From Acidobacteriota bacterium (GTDB lineage Bacteria; Acidobacteriota; Blastocatellia; RBC074): a DNA stretch of 7,459 nucleotides. Made by a program: the position numbers and the translations under genes. The stretch spans positions 1-7,459 of the forward strand of contig JAGNMH010000260.1 of the NCBI GenBank assembly GCA_017991275.1, given 5' to 3'. The notes beneath the pieces are model-generated. The model searched no databases. It saw nothing but the letters and a program-made list of their open reading frames with translations, and had not been told where the DNA came from. This document shows positions 1-6,619 of this stretch, piece after piece. Within the stretch, counting starts at the first letter, position 1. Every line of letters begins with the position of its first letter.

Positions 1-180
1 CATTTTCAGCTTGACGCTTTTGCCTGTGTAATGGTCGGCCAGAATCTTTTTTGCGTCTCCGTACCAGTCTTCGTAAGCCAGATTGTTTTTCTGACCAGTC
101 TGCCCAAACGAAACCATAGTCGGCAGTGTCAGGCAGAGCAGTGCAATCACAGACAGTGTTCTATTTGTTAGCTTGTTCAT
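1..180 (-). CDS. secreted protein of unknown function, N-terminal part only
   Basis: Read on the minus strand from an ATG at 180, the frame stays open for 60 codons and runs off the left edge. The first residues, MNKLTNRT, are followed by a hydrophobic core (about residues 9-24, SVIALLCLTLP and onward) and then FGQTGQKN, which looks like a Sec signal peptide cleaved near residue 26. The mature start (NLAYEDWYGDAKKILADHY) has no motif I can name. A GAGG ribosome-binding site (plus 189-192) lies 8 bases before the ATG and supports this start. The gene has the same orientation as the GWxTD gene upstream but is 161 bases away, with a palindrome between, so it may be transcribed separately. The missing C-terminus prevents a functional call. 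Confidence 0.72.
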   Translation of the reverse strand, partial: MNKLTNRTLSVIALLCLTLPTMVSFGQTGQKNNLAYEDWYGDAKKILADHYTGKSVKLKM

Positions 181-278
181 TGATGGAACCTCATAAAATG
201 CTAAACGAGGGTCGAAAAAAACTGCGGGGGTATGCGTGTGAGTGCGGGCAAGGAAGAGGGAGACGGGGTAGTAATAAA

Positions 279-329
279 TTTTGGATGTTGGGTTTTGAAT
301 TTCAAATTGCGATTCAAAACCCAACATCC
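279..329. repeat. perfect 18-bp inverted repeat; heptad-like palindrome or weak terminator
   Basis: The arm at 283-300 (GGATGTTGGGTTTTGAAT) is the exact reverse complement of 312-329, with an 11-base loop at 301-311. It starts 13 bases past the stop codon of the GWxTD gene on the minus strand, where a transcription terminator would sit. However, neither side carries a clean T-run: the minus strand continues AAAATTTATT. The left part also reads as consecutive 7-base units TTTTGGA (279), TGTTGGG (286), TTTTGAA (293) and TTTCAAA (300). That suggests a dispersed repeat rather than a purpose-built terminator. Both roles are possible; the palindrome itself is certain. Confidence 0.8.
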
Positions 330-341
330 GTAATCAAAAAA

Positions 342-2003
342 TCATTTCACCTGGAAGCTGTCTTTGTCGGTGGTTACCGTTACACCGGCGACATTGTCTT
401 TCACGACAACTTGAACATCGTAAAAACCCGGCTTGAATTGCTTGAGCGGGAAGGTACGCGCCAGCGTGATTTGCTGACTGGTGATTGAACTCATGCCGTT
501 CTTGCCGTCTTCTTTGAAACGAAAGACTTCCTTGTCGCGTTGCGTGATGACGTATTCGATGTCCGTGCTGGGGCGCAACGTCGCCTGATCCACTGCGACG
601 TTGTAAACCTGCATGTAAACCCCAAGCTGTTGGTCCTGTTTGAACTCGCCAGTCGCATTCGGCATCACCTTCAGCGATCCACGCACAAACTGACCGGTGG
701 ACAATCGTCCTGAAAGCGGTTCGATCCTTGACGCCAGAATCATTGTCGAAGTCGAAAGCTTGCCTTCTTCAAAACGCGGAACGACAAAGCCTTGTTTGAT
801 GACTCCGGTTTTGCCGCTGTTTACATCGCGGACAACCAGGTCAATTTTGTAAATGCCAGGCGGTAGCACGACATTCTTTTCGTAAGCCGAACGCTGTTGC
901 ATACCGGCTTCCAGGGCTTCAGGTGTGTAACTGGAAGTCACCACGTCTTCGAATTGACCGGCGCGCCGTCCGGCTGCGCTGGTGATTTTGGCGTAAATGT
1001 TGATTGCTGCTTGAGGCAGGCCACCAATATCTTTGTAAACCAAATCCTGGTTTTCCAACTGGACGGTAAACGAAGACAGCACAGCATTTTCGGTTACGCG
1101 CAGCAGGTTTATGTTCAAACCTGCACTCAGCACGTCGAAGCTGTTTTTAGGCAGATCGGATTCGGCAGCCAGAGCGGCCAGATCATTGAATTTAACTTTC
1201 GGAGGTCTCTGCAATCTGGCCAGCAAGTCCAATTTTTCAAATGGTTGATCCTTGGCGCGACCGCCGAAAAGCTGACCGCCGCCGCCTCCGGCATTGCTGG
1301 GGCCAAACATGCCGCCGGAAATACGGTCAGCCTTGCTTGAAAGCCCCAACTCTTCCGCCAGCGTCAAACCAGCGTTTGGCGTATACAGCAAAGCGTCTTT
1401 TTCGTTGGGGTTGCGGGCAATTCGGTATTCTCCGGAACCTGTTGGATCAACGAATTCGATTTCAATATCTGAGCCGACTCCTTCGATATATCGGTACCAC
1501 CAGATTTCAAAAGGATAGGTCGAAGTAGAACCGCCGCCTTCCCAGATTGGGCGGTCGTAACTGCCGCCTGAAGGGTGCGATTCTTTCTGGTGAGGCGCTC
1601 CGAACATGATGTAAATGCGCCCGCGGTCGGTTTTCCAGCCGGGAATACCGCTGGTGAACTGTTCGTTGGCATAGGCAATGCGCTGGTAATACTCTTCGCG
1701 GTATTCGTTGGCGTCTGTGTCCGGGTCAGGATCGCGGCGCAGCCAGAATTGTTCAATGAACTGTTCGCGTTCGTCGTCGGTTTTCAAAAGGTTGAAGGTC
1801 TTGCGCTCTTCATCGGTGATGATCCAGAGCACGTCTTCGTTGACCCAGCGTTTATAAACGCTTTTGACGCCTTCTTTGCCGGATTTGTCGTTCTTCTTCT
1901 TTTTGTCTTGGGCAAAGACGGAAAACGACGAAACAAGCAGTGTGAAAATCAAAAATAGCGCGGTTCGACGCGCGGAGTTTCCTGAAAATAATCTGTTTAA
2001 CAT
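342..2003 (-). CDS. secreted GWxTD-domain protein, function unknown
   Basis: This is a 553-residue exported protein. Residues 1-31 form a signal peptide: an arginine-containing start, a hydrophobic core at about 14-30 and a likely cut at VFA|Q after residue 31. No lipobox cysteine is present. A lysine-rich linker (33-43) precedes the GWxTD domain, which spans about 50-215. The defining motif GWKTDRG is at 122-128, followed by RIYIMFGAP (129-137), with conserved-looking FWLRRDPDP at 86-94. A glycine-rich linker (about 231-249) separates this from a C-terminal half that looks rich in beta-strands. I know the GWxTD family as secreted proteins of unknown role, mainly from Acidobacteriota and related groups. 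The start is supported by an AGGAG motif (plus 2015-2019) 11 bases upstream, a slightly long spacing. The gene diverges from the Lol-like operon. Confidence 0.9.
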   Translation of the reverse strand: MLNRLFSGNSARRTALFLIFTLLVSSFSVFAQDKKKKNDKSGKEGVKSVYKRWVNEDVLWIITDEERKTFNLLKTDDEREQFIEQFWLRRDPDPDTDANEYREEYYQRIAYANEQFTSGIPGWKTDRGRIYIMFGAPHQKESHPSGGSYDRPIWEGGGSTSTYPFEIWWYRYIEGVGSDIEIEFVDPTGSGEYRIARNPNEKDALLYTPNAGLTLAEELGLSSKADRISGGMFGPSNAGGGGGQLFGGRAKDQPFEKLDLLARLQRPPKVKFNDLAALAAESDLPKNSFDVLSAGLNINLLRVTENAVLSSFTVQLENQDLVYKDIGGLPQAAINIYAKITSAAGRRAGQFEDVVTSSYTPEALEAGMQQRSAYEKNVVLPPGIYKIDLVVRDVNSGKTGVIKQGFVVPRFEEGKLSTSTMILASRIEPLSGRLSTGQFVRGSLKVMPNATGEFKQDQQLGVYMQVYNVAVDQATLRPSTDIEYVITQRDKEVFRFKEDGKNGMSSITSQQITLARTFPLKQFKPGFYDVQVVVKDNVAGVTVTTDKDSFQVK

Positions 2004-2350
2004 AACAACTTTTTCTCCTCTCGGTAGTGGCCGTGTGGTTCGCTTTTCAAGCTCTAAATCCGCCGGAGTTGGTAAAGTCAGAACGAACGAAGCAAATCTG
2101 TTTGCCGAAAATGTTTGCCGCCCTCAACATAAAAGGCCAGCTCGAACTTTTAGTCACCCGAGTTGGAAGGTTTTGGGACGAGCGGAGTGTACGCGAGCCT
2201 TGTAAATTGCGTCAAGCTAACCAATTCGACCATTGACCTGATGTTTAATACACACAGACAAGGCTAAATTTGACAAACCCAAAACCCTTCTGTTAGCTTC
2301 CCGGCCTTGTTCAATGTGGACAACGCGAATGGTTATTCCCTTACGATTTT
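2004..2350. other. divergent intergenic region between GWxTD gene and Lol-like operon
   Basis: These 347 bases separate two divergent genes and should hold both promoters. No convincing gene, tRNA or strong hairpin is visible. On the minus strand a plausible promoter lies at 2186-2215. On the plus strand a perfect TTGACA at 2270-2275 is the best -35 candidate for the operon, but the nearest -10-like element (TGTTAG, 2291-2296) is poor and the spacing is only 15. No clear ribosome-binding site precedes the ATG at 2351. Confidence 0.6.
2186..2215 (-). promoter_or_regulatory. candidate sigma70-type promoter for the GWxTD gene
   Basis: On the minus strand TTGACG (plus 2210-2215, five of six matches to TTGACA) is followed after 18 bases by TACACT (plus 2186-2191, four of six matches to TATAAT). 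Transcription would begin near 2179, leaving a leader of about 175 bases before the ATG at 2003. The match is by eye only, and housekeeping promoter preferences in this organism are unknown. Confidence 0.3.
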
Positions 2351-3358
2351 ATGGTTCTAGAAGACCGATTCTGGCGCGAAATCAGATATAAATTTCTGCG
2401 CGGCGGCTTTTTGATAGCTGTCGTCGTAATGTTTTTGCTGGCTATTTCGTGTAAGAGTTTGATTGTCACAAAGGATCGTTCAATCCCTAAACTGATGACT
2501 CCGCTGGCCGATGCCAGATTTGAAGAGCTGGTCAAACAGTTACGGCCGTTTGCCGACCTCAAATCGCTTAGAACCCGAGTCGGCATTGTCTTTCAGGACA
2601 CGGGACTGGCCGAACGTTGGCCCGAAACAGATTCCAATTTGGTGTTGATGCGTCCGGACAGAATTCGACTCATCATTAATGCTCCAATCGGCAAGATCAA
2701 AATCGCCGAGATGGTTTCGGAATCCAGTCATTTCAAAGTCGCTCTTTACAAACAATCGCCGAGCTTTCTGATCGGAACCAATGACGCTGATTACAGCATG
2801 TGGCGTGAAAAGCTGGGAGAGAAAGCCAACAGCGGATTGGTCGCTGCTCGTCCGTTTCATTTTACCGAAGCTCTAATGATGCGCCCATTGGCGGCCAACG
2901 ATTCACGTTTTACTTATTCGATGGAAGAGGCGTTGGTTGAGCAAGCCGATCCGAATCCGAAAGCGCCCAAGAATTCTCGCCTTTTGCGTAGCTTTTATGT
3001 CATATCCGAAATCGAGTTGGGGGTGCCGGGAATGGGAACCGGAATCTCGCGAGTCAATCGTCGGTTCTGGTTTGATCGAACTGACGCCGCTAAGTTCGTC
3101 AGGCAGCAGATTTTCGACGCCAAGGGCAGTTTGACTACCGAAGTTTATTACTCCGACTACAAAAAACTGAGTGAAAATAGTGCCGATATGTGGCCGAGCA
3201 TGATTTTGGTTAGTCGTCCGCACGATGGGTATTCGGCGCGATTGTTGTTCAGCGAAACCAGTTTTGAGGTAAACCCCGAACTGCCTGCCACTGCATTCAT
3301 GCTGGAAAACACAGAAAAGCTAAAAGAGGTTGATCTGGATAAACCTCCGACTGAGTAA
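2351..3358 (+). CDS. outer-membrane-type lipoprotein with LolA/LolB-like fold
   Basis: This is a 335-residue predicted lipoprotein. After a basic start (RFWREIRYKFLR) comes a hydrophobic stretch (about 18-33) ending in FLLAISC, so Cys34 is the likely lipidated residue, with Lys at +2. An internal Met27 would leave too short a signal, which favours the ATG at 2351 despite no clear Shine-Dalgarno. The mature part follows the pattern of LolA/LolB-fold proteins. PDRIRLIINAPIGKIKIAEM (about 101-120) corresponds to the 'P..iRl....P.G' strand region. Later strands are RRFWFDRTD, the EVYYSDYKKL segment and a WPSMILVSRP segment, ending with a VNPELP...F edge. It sits 4 bases before an ABC permease, upstream of a LolD-type ATPase and LolA. 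By context it could be the outer-membrane acceptor, the job LolB does in Proteobacteria. The fold is inferred from pattern, the role from neighbours. Confidence 0.75.
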   Translation: MVLEDRFWREIRYKFLRGGFLIAVVVMFLLAISCKSLIVTKDRSIPKLMTPLADARFEELVKQLRPFADLKSLRTRVGIVFQDTGLAERWPETDSNLVLMRPDRIRLIINAPIGKIKIAEMVSESSHFKVALYKQSPSFLIGTNDADYSMWREKLGEKANSGLVAARPFHFTEALMMRPLAANDSRFTYSMEEALVEQADPNPKAPKNSRLLRSFYVISEIELGVPGMGTGISRVNRRFWFDRTDAAKFVRQQIFDAKGSLTTEVYYSDYKKLSENSADMWPSMILVSRPHDGYSARLLFSETSFEVNPELPATAFMLENTEKLKEVDLDKPPTE

Positions 3359-3362
3359 ATTT

Positions 3363-4457
3363 ATGGACAGTCTTGTCGCCTCAAACATTCGCCAGCGCCC
3401 TATGCGCACGTTGATCAGCGTTGCTGGCGTAGCTCTTGGCGTTGTCTTGATTGTCTTGAATACCGGTTTGGTCGAGGGAATGCTCAATGATCGCCTCAAG
3501 CGCGAGCAGGGCGTCGGCGCAGAGATTCGATTTGGACGTCGTGGAGCAACTCTTTCTCCTTCATCCAGCAACCCTGTGGATGTTCGCTACGCCGACACGC
3601 TGGCGAAGATTGAGGGAGTCAAGCAGGTCAGTCCGGTTGGTTATTACATTCAAAGTGGCAATAGTGGCCTAGGAATGGAGATTGTCGAAGGCGTTGATTT
3701 CGATTCCTATTCGGCAATCACCGGTGTCAAGATCGTTGATGGGCATGCTGCACAAACCGATGAAGAAGTGATTGTTGACGAATTCAAGGCGCTTCACGGC
3801 AAGTTGAAAGTCGGAAGCGATATTCAGGTTTTTGGCAAAACTGTGAAAGTTGCGGGAATTTATTCGCCGCAAGTTGGATCAAGAATAAAGATGCCGCTTG
3901 GCGCGTTGCAGCGTGCTCTTTCTGCCGAAGGTAAGTGCTTTGAAATTCTTGTCAAAGTGAACGATCCGGGAAAGCAGGCCGAAGTCCGGCAGCGCATTCT
4001 GGATAAATTGCCGGGCAACGAATTGTTGCTGACGCGCGAGCTGGGAGCCAATTTCGGAAGAGAAATTCCCGGCATCAAAGGGTTTGTTCGCGCCGTGCTG
4101 GTGTTGTCAATAATTGTTAGCGCGCTGGTTATTTTGCTGGCGATGTATACAACCATCACCGAGCGCACGCGCGAGATCGGCATACTGAAATCTCTTGGGG
4201 CGCCAAGGCTGTTCATCATCGGCGTGATTGAAAAAGAAGCTCTGGCCATCAGTTTGATCGGAGTGATCGTCGGTTTGGTTATCTCTGTCATTGCAGCTTG
4301 GGCGATGGAGCGAGCGACGACACTGCAACTGGAATTTACTTGGTCGTGGATATTGAGCGCCGGACTAATCGGTTTGGGAGCAGGGGCTTTAGGTGCGCTT
4401 TACCCGGCAGTGCGAGCCGCCAACAAAGATGCGGTGCAGGCTTTGTCTTACGATTAA
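3363..4457 (+). CDS. MacB/FtsX-type ABC transporter permease, LolC/LolE-like
   Basis: This is a 364-residue inner-membrane permease with the MacB-type layout. TM1 is at about 16-36, preceded by NIRQRPMRTL. A large periplasmic domain spans about 40-240. Three helices follow at about 244-264, 293-315 and 328-346. The cytoplasmic segment TERTREIGILKSLGAPRLFI (about 267-286) and the ending YPAVRAANKDAVQALSYD are signatures of the FtsX family, where the first contacts the ATPase. I chose the ATG at 3363, 4 bases after the previous stop with TGAG 7 bases upstream. A TTG at 3330 would add 11 residues but lies inside the lipoprotein gene with an abutting AAAAGAGG. Only one permease is encoded, so the transporter would be a homodimer, unlike the LolC-LolE heterodimer of E. 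coli. The substrate is inferred from context. Confidence 0.88.
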   Translation: MDSLVASNIRQRPMRTLISVAGVALGVVLIVLNTGLVEGMLNDRLKREQGVGAEIRFGRRGATLSPSSSNPVDVRYADTLAKIEGVKQVSPVGYYIQSGNSGLGMEIVEGVDFDSYSAITGVKIVDGHAAQTDEEVIVDEFKALHGKLKVGSDIQVFGKTVKVAGIYSPQVGSRIKMPLGALQRALSAEGKCFEILVKVNDPGKQAEVRQRILDKLPGNELLLTRELGANFGREIPGIKGFVRAVLVLSIIVSALVILLAMYTTITERTREIGILKSLGAPRLFIIGVIEKEALAISLIGVIVGLVISVIAAWAMERATTLQLEFTWSWILSAGLIGLGAGALGALYPAVRAANKDAVQALSYD

Positions 4458-4459
4458 GA

Positions 4460-4549
4460 GTTCGCTGTTGACAGTTCACAGTTCGCAGTTGAATGCTGCA
4501 AATGCAGGCAACCGTCGAAACTGTGATCCGCGAACTGAGACCTGTGAAC
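4460..4549. repeat. inverted array of 7-base repeats between permease and ATPase genes
   Basis: The left arm is five tandem heptamers: GTTCGCT (4460), GTTGACA (4467), GTTCACA (4474), GTTCGCA (4481) and GTTGAAT (4488). The right arm carries the inverted form: TGTGATC (4522), CGCGAAC (4529), TGAGACC (4536) and TGTGAAC (4543). Arms 4460-4490 and 4519-4549 are reverse complementary at 22 of 31 positions, and two further positions could form G-U pairs in RNA. The 28-base loop includes TGCAAATGCA. The array fills almost the whole 97-base gap between the two ABC genes. It resembles the short tandemly repeated repetitive (STRR) heptamer class known from cyanobacteria in period and scatter, though not necessarily by descent. 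Confidence 0.8.
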
Positions 4550-4554
4550 TTTTT

Positions 4555-5238
4555 ATGGACGCAATTCTAAAAACTGAAAATCTGGTGATGACTTACCGCA
4601 TCGGCAAGGTTGACGTGAACGCTTTGCGCGGAGTCAATCTGACTGTCGGTCGCGGCGAGTTCATCTCAATCATGGGGCCGTCTGGTTGCGGTAAATCCAC
4701 GATGTTGCACATTTTGGGTGGACTGCTAAAACCGACTTCAGGCCGGGTGATCATTGACGGCGAAGACATGGCTGCGATGACAGATGCCGGGCGAACTGAT
4801 ACCCGCCGCCGCAAGATCGGATTTGTTTTTCAGCGATTTAACCTGTTTCCTACGCTGACGGCTGAAGGAAATTTGCGCCTGGCTGAGCATATTCACGGGA
4901 ATGGCAAAAAGACGGTTGACGAAGAGACTCGCCGCGAAGTCTTGCGGTTGTTGCGACTGGAAAATAAAATGCGCCACAAGCCGTTGGAAATGTCAGGTGG
5001 AGAGCAACAAAGAGTCGCAATTGCCAGAGCAATCATCAATCGTCCGGCAATCATTCTGGCCGATGAACCGACGGGCAATCTGGATTCTGAAAACTCAGTG
5101 ATTGTGCTTGAGATGTTGCAGAAGTTAAATCGCGAGCTTAATCAGACAATTGTTATGATTACTCACAATCCCGAGGCTGCGGCAGTTGCTGCCAGAACCA
5201 TCGAGATGCGCGACGGGATGATTGTAGGTGAACGGTAA
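4555..5238 (+). CDS. ABC transporter ATP-binding protein, LolD/MacB/FtsE subfamily
   Basis: This 227-residue cytoplasmic ATPase would power the adjacent permease. All catalytic motifs are intact: Walker A GPSGCGKST (41-49), Q-loop Gln93 (VFQRFNLFPTLT), signature MSGGEQQR (147-153), Walker B AIILADEP (165-172) with catalytic Glu171, D-loop NLD (175-177) and switch His204. The Q-loop region, MSGGEQQ and ADEPTGNLD are typical of the COG1136 group (LolD, MacB, FtsE), and the length is usual for LolD. The frame stays open upstream to 4393, but homology begins at the ATG at 4555 (MDAILKTENLVMTYR). The upstream extension overlaps the permease and translates the heptamer array, so I rejected it. No Shine-Dalgarno is visible; the repeat hairpin ends 5 bases before the ATG, which may influence translation. 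Confidence 0.92.
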   Translation: MDAILKTENLVMTYRIGKVDVNALRGVNLTVGRGEFISIMGPSGCGKSTMLHILGGLLKPTSGRVIIDGEDMAAMTDAGRTDTRRRKIGFVFQRFNLFPTLTAEGNLRLAEHIHGNGKKTVDEETRREVLRLLRLENKMRHKPLEMSGGEQQRVAIARAIINRPAIILADEPTGNLDSENSVIVLEMLQKLNRELNQTIVMITHNPEAAAVAARTIEMRDGMIVGER

Positions 5239-5304
5239 TCAGGCTAGATGCACCTGCAGGTTACGGTTGAAGGCTCCTTCGGTGGGAGAAGAAAAGAGCC
5301 GAAA

Positions 5305-5706
5305 ATGAAATCACCTTTGACGGCAATTAAAAATGTCATCCTTTGGTCACATGAACGTGGGACCTGGCAATACGACATGCTGTGTCTGCTGATTATTTGT
5401 ACGGTCTTTTTTGTTCCCAGCAGATATTTCGGCGACCGTGACCGCGCCAGCGTCAAAAGCGTCAAGACAAATGAAGTCAGTATAATTGCATCAGAGTCTG
5501 GCGAAACGGTTCGGGAAATCGCCGTTAGCGATTTGCAGACTTATTTGCAGAAGCTGAACAAACCTGAATTGATGCTGAATTCGCCCGAAGAGGCTATCAG
5601 GCTTTACCTGAGCGACAGGCTGAATCAGGATGTGACCGTCAGCAAGTTTGAACCTTTTATGAACCCGCAAAAACGGGTGTCTGGTTATAGAGTCTGGACA
5701 AAGTAA
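5305..5706 (+). CDS. single-helix membrane protein of unknown function between LolD-like and LolA genes
   Basis: The product is 133 residues with a short cytoplasmic start (MKSPLTAIKNVILWSHERGTW), one transmembrane helix (about residues 23-42, QYDMLCLLIICTVFFVPSRY) and a mostly polar remainder ending RVSGYRVWTK. The tail contains a likely helical section (DLQTYLQKLNKPELM...PEEAIRLYLSDRLN). The ATG at 5305 is chosen because AGAG lies 6 bases upstream and the membrane helix follows naturally. A longer version from 5248 adds 19 unremarkable residues. I recall similar ERGTWQYD-type proteins next to LolA genes in Acidobacteriota, but this is memory, not a search. The gene starts 66 bases after the ATPase gene and ends 52 bases before LolA, suggesting a shared transcript. 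The position hints at an accessory role in the transport step. Confidence 0.78.
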   Translation: MKSPLTAIKNVILWSHERGTWQYDMLCLLIICTVFFVPSRYFGDRDRASVKSVKTNEVSIIASESGETVREIAVSDLQTYLQKLNKPELMLNSPEEAIRLYLSDRLNQDVTVSKFEPFMNPQKRVSGYRVWTK

Positions 5707-5758
5707 GACAGTCCGGCGGTTGTAACTTAATAGTCATACGGAGATGGAGTAATAACGA

Positions 5759-6457
5759 ATGAAAAAATTTATGACATTGGCGCTCATCGCAGGTTTGGTT
5801 CTGACATTGGTCGGAGCCAGTCCGATTGTGGACGCCAAAACATCGCCCCAAATTCTCACCGGCATTCTTAACAAAATGGAGAATGCTCATAAGCAAATGA
5901 AAAGCCTGAAAGCAGAGCTTATTCAGGAAAGAATCAACCCACAGATTGGCAGCAAAGATTCCGATTACGGCACGGTGATTTACAAACCGGCTGCTGGCAA
6001 AGATAAAGGCAAACTGCGGATTGATTACATCAAGCCCGGTGTCAAAACCTTGTCGGTGATAGGCGAAAACTTCACGTTTTACGAACCGAAGCTGAACCAG
6101 GCGATGAAGAGCACTGTCAACAGAGCCACAAAGGGTAAAGCAAGCATGAATCTGGTCGGCCTGGACGGTTCGCTAAAAACCTTGCTGAACAATTACAGCA
6201 TAGACATAGTCGGTGATGCCGCCGTCAACGGGCAGACGGCTACCGTGTTGCGTTTGTTGCCGAAAGGCAAAGGCGATTACAACTCGATTGATATCTGGGT
6301 TTCACAAAGCGGATTGCCTGTGCAATGGAAAATGGTTGAGCGCAATGGCGATTACACGGTCATTACGCTGAAAAACACGCAGGTCAACACGAACATTGCC
6401 GATTCGGCGTTCGTCGTCAACCTGCCCGGCGGCACTAAAATCATAGATAAACTGTAA
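5759..6457 (+). CDS. lolA: periplasmic lipoprotein carrier LolA-like protein
   Basis: The 232-residue product starts with a Sec signal peptide (KK, hydrophobic core about 5-20, likely cut after VDA at residue 26). The mature part shows the LolA pattern: an N-terminal helix (ILTGILNKMENAHKQMKSLKAEL), then the hallmark strand pair KLRIDYIKPG, about 20 residues before FTFYEPKLNQAM. These correspond to the '.lR.dY..P' and 'l..Y.p.l.q' segments. C-terminal strands are SIDIWVSQSGLPVQW, DYTVITLKNTQ and SAFVVNLPGGTKII. LolA takes lipoproteins from the LolCDE transporter and shields their acyl chains while crossing the periplasm. The ATG at 5759 is supported by GGAG at 5746-5749, 9 bases upstream. It is the last operon gene, followed by a hairpin terminator. 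Carriage of another lipid is possible. Confidence 0.88.
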   Translation: MKKFMTLALIAGLVLTLVGASPIVDAKTSPQILTGILNKMENAHKQMKSLKAELIQERINPQIGSKDSDYGTVIYKPAAGKDKGKLRIDYIKPGVKTLSVIGENFTFYEPKLNQAMKSTVNRATKGKASMNLVGLDGSLKTLLNNYSIDIVGDAAVNGQTATVLRLLPKGKGDYNSIDIWVSQSGLPVQWKMVERNGDYTVITLKNTQVNTNIADSAFVVNLPGGTKIIDKL

Positions 6458-6502
6458 GCCGCGGGTTTCACTTTCACTTCTTTCAATTCAAATAACTCAA
6501 CA

Positions 6503-6546
6503 GTTGAGAAAAGGACGAGCCAATCAAGCTCGTCCTTTTCGTCAAC
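6503..6546 (+). terminator. strong hairpin terminator after the Lol-like operon
   Basis: GAAAAGGACGAGC (6508-6520) pairs perfectly with GCTCGTCCTTTTC (6528-6540) across a 7-base loop. Beyond a single bulged G at 6541, GTTGA (6503-6507) pairs with TCAAC (6542-6546). The stem lies 45 bases past the lolA stop codon. The T-run is part of the descending arm and an A-run is in the ascending arm, so it could act on both strands. No long T-tract follows the stem, which lowers certainty slightly. Confidence 0.75.
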
Positions 6547-6553
6547 AACATAA

Positions 6554-6576
6554 CCCCGATCCGCGAAGATCAGGGG
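6554..6576 (+). other. small hairpin in the radical SAM gene leader
   Basis: CCCCGATC (6554-6561) can pair with GATC-A-GGGG (6568-6576) around a CGCGAA loop, with one bulged A. It lies 43 bases before the ATG of the radical SAM gene and after the operon terminator, so it may belong to that gene's untranslated leader. I do not recognise it as part of a known riboswitch, and a stem this short could arise by chance. Confidence 0.35.
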
Positions 6577-6619
6577 GCGTGGCGCTTCACCTGTGCCTGA
6601 CAACCTGAAGGACTTTTAC

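Noticed and set aside
126..488. Plus-strand open frame of 120 codons across the left palindrome
   Set aside because: It overlaps the end of the GWxTD gene and the start of the secreted gene on the opposite strand, runs through the palindrome, and its product shows no recognisable domain.
2270..2296. Perfect TTGACA as operon promoter
   Set aside because: The only -10-like element near it, TGTTAG, matches three of six positions at a 15-base spacing, so it is too weak to list as a promoter.
3330..3362. TTG start giving the permease 11 more residues
   Set aside because: The AAAAGAGG directly abuts the TTG with no spacing and the region lies inside the lipoprotein gene. The ATG at 3363 has better spacing and fits the family's usual N-terminus.
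4460..4549. Possible CRISPR array
   Set aside because: The repeats are 7 bases long, directly adjacent without spacers, and inverted halfway. That does not match CRISPR architecture.
4393..4554. Upstream extension of the ATPase gene adding 54 residues
   Set aside because: It overlaps the permease gene in another frame and translates the heptamer array. ABC ATPase similarity begins at the ATG at 4555.
5274..5304. Gene start at 5248 and a small GAAGG/CCTTC hairpin near 5270
   Set aside because: The hairpin has only five pairs and a two-base loop, likely chance. The first 19 residues from 5248 look non-coding compared with the start at 5305.
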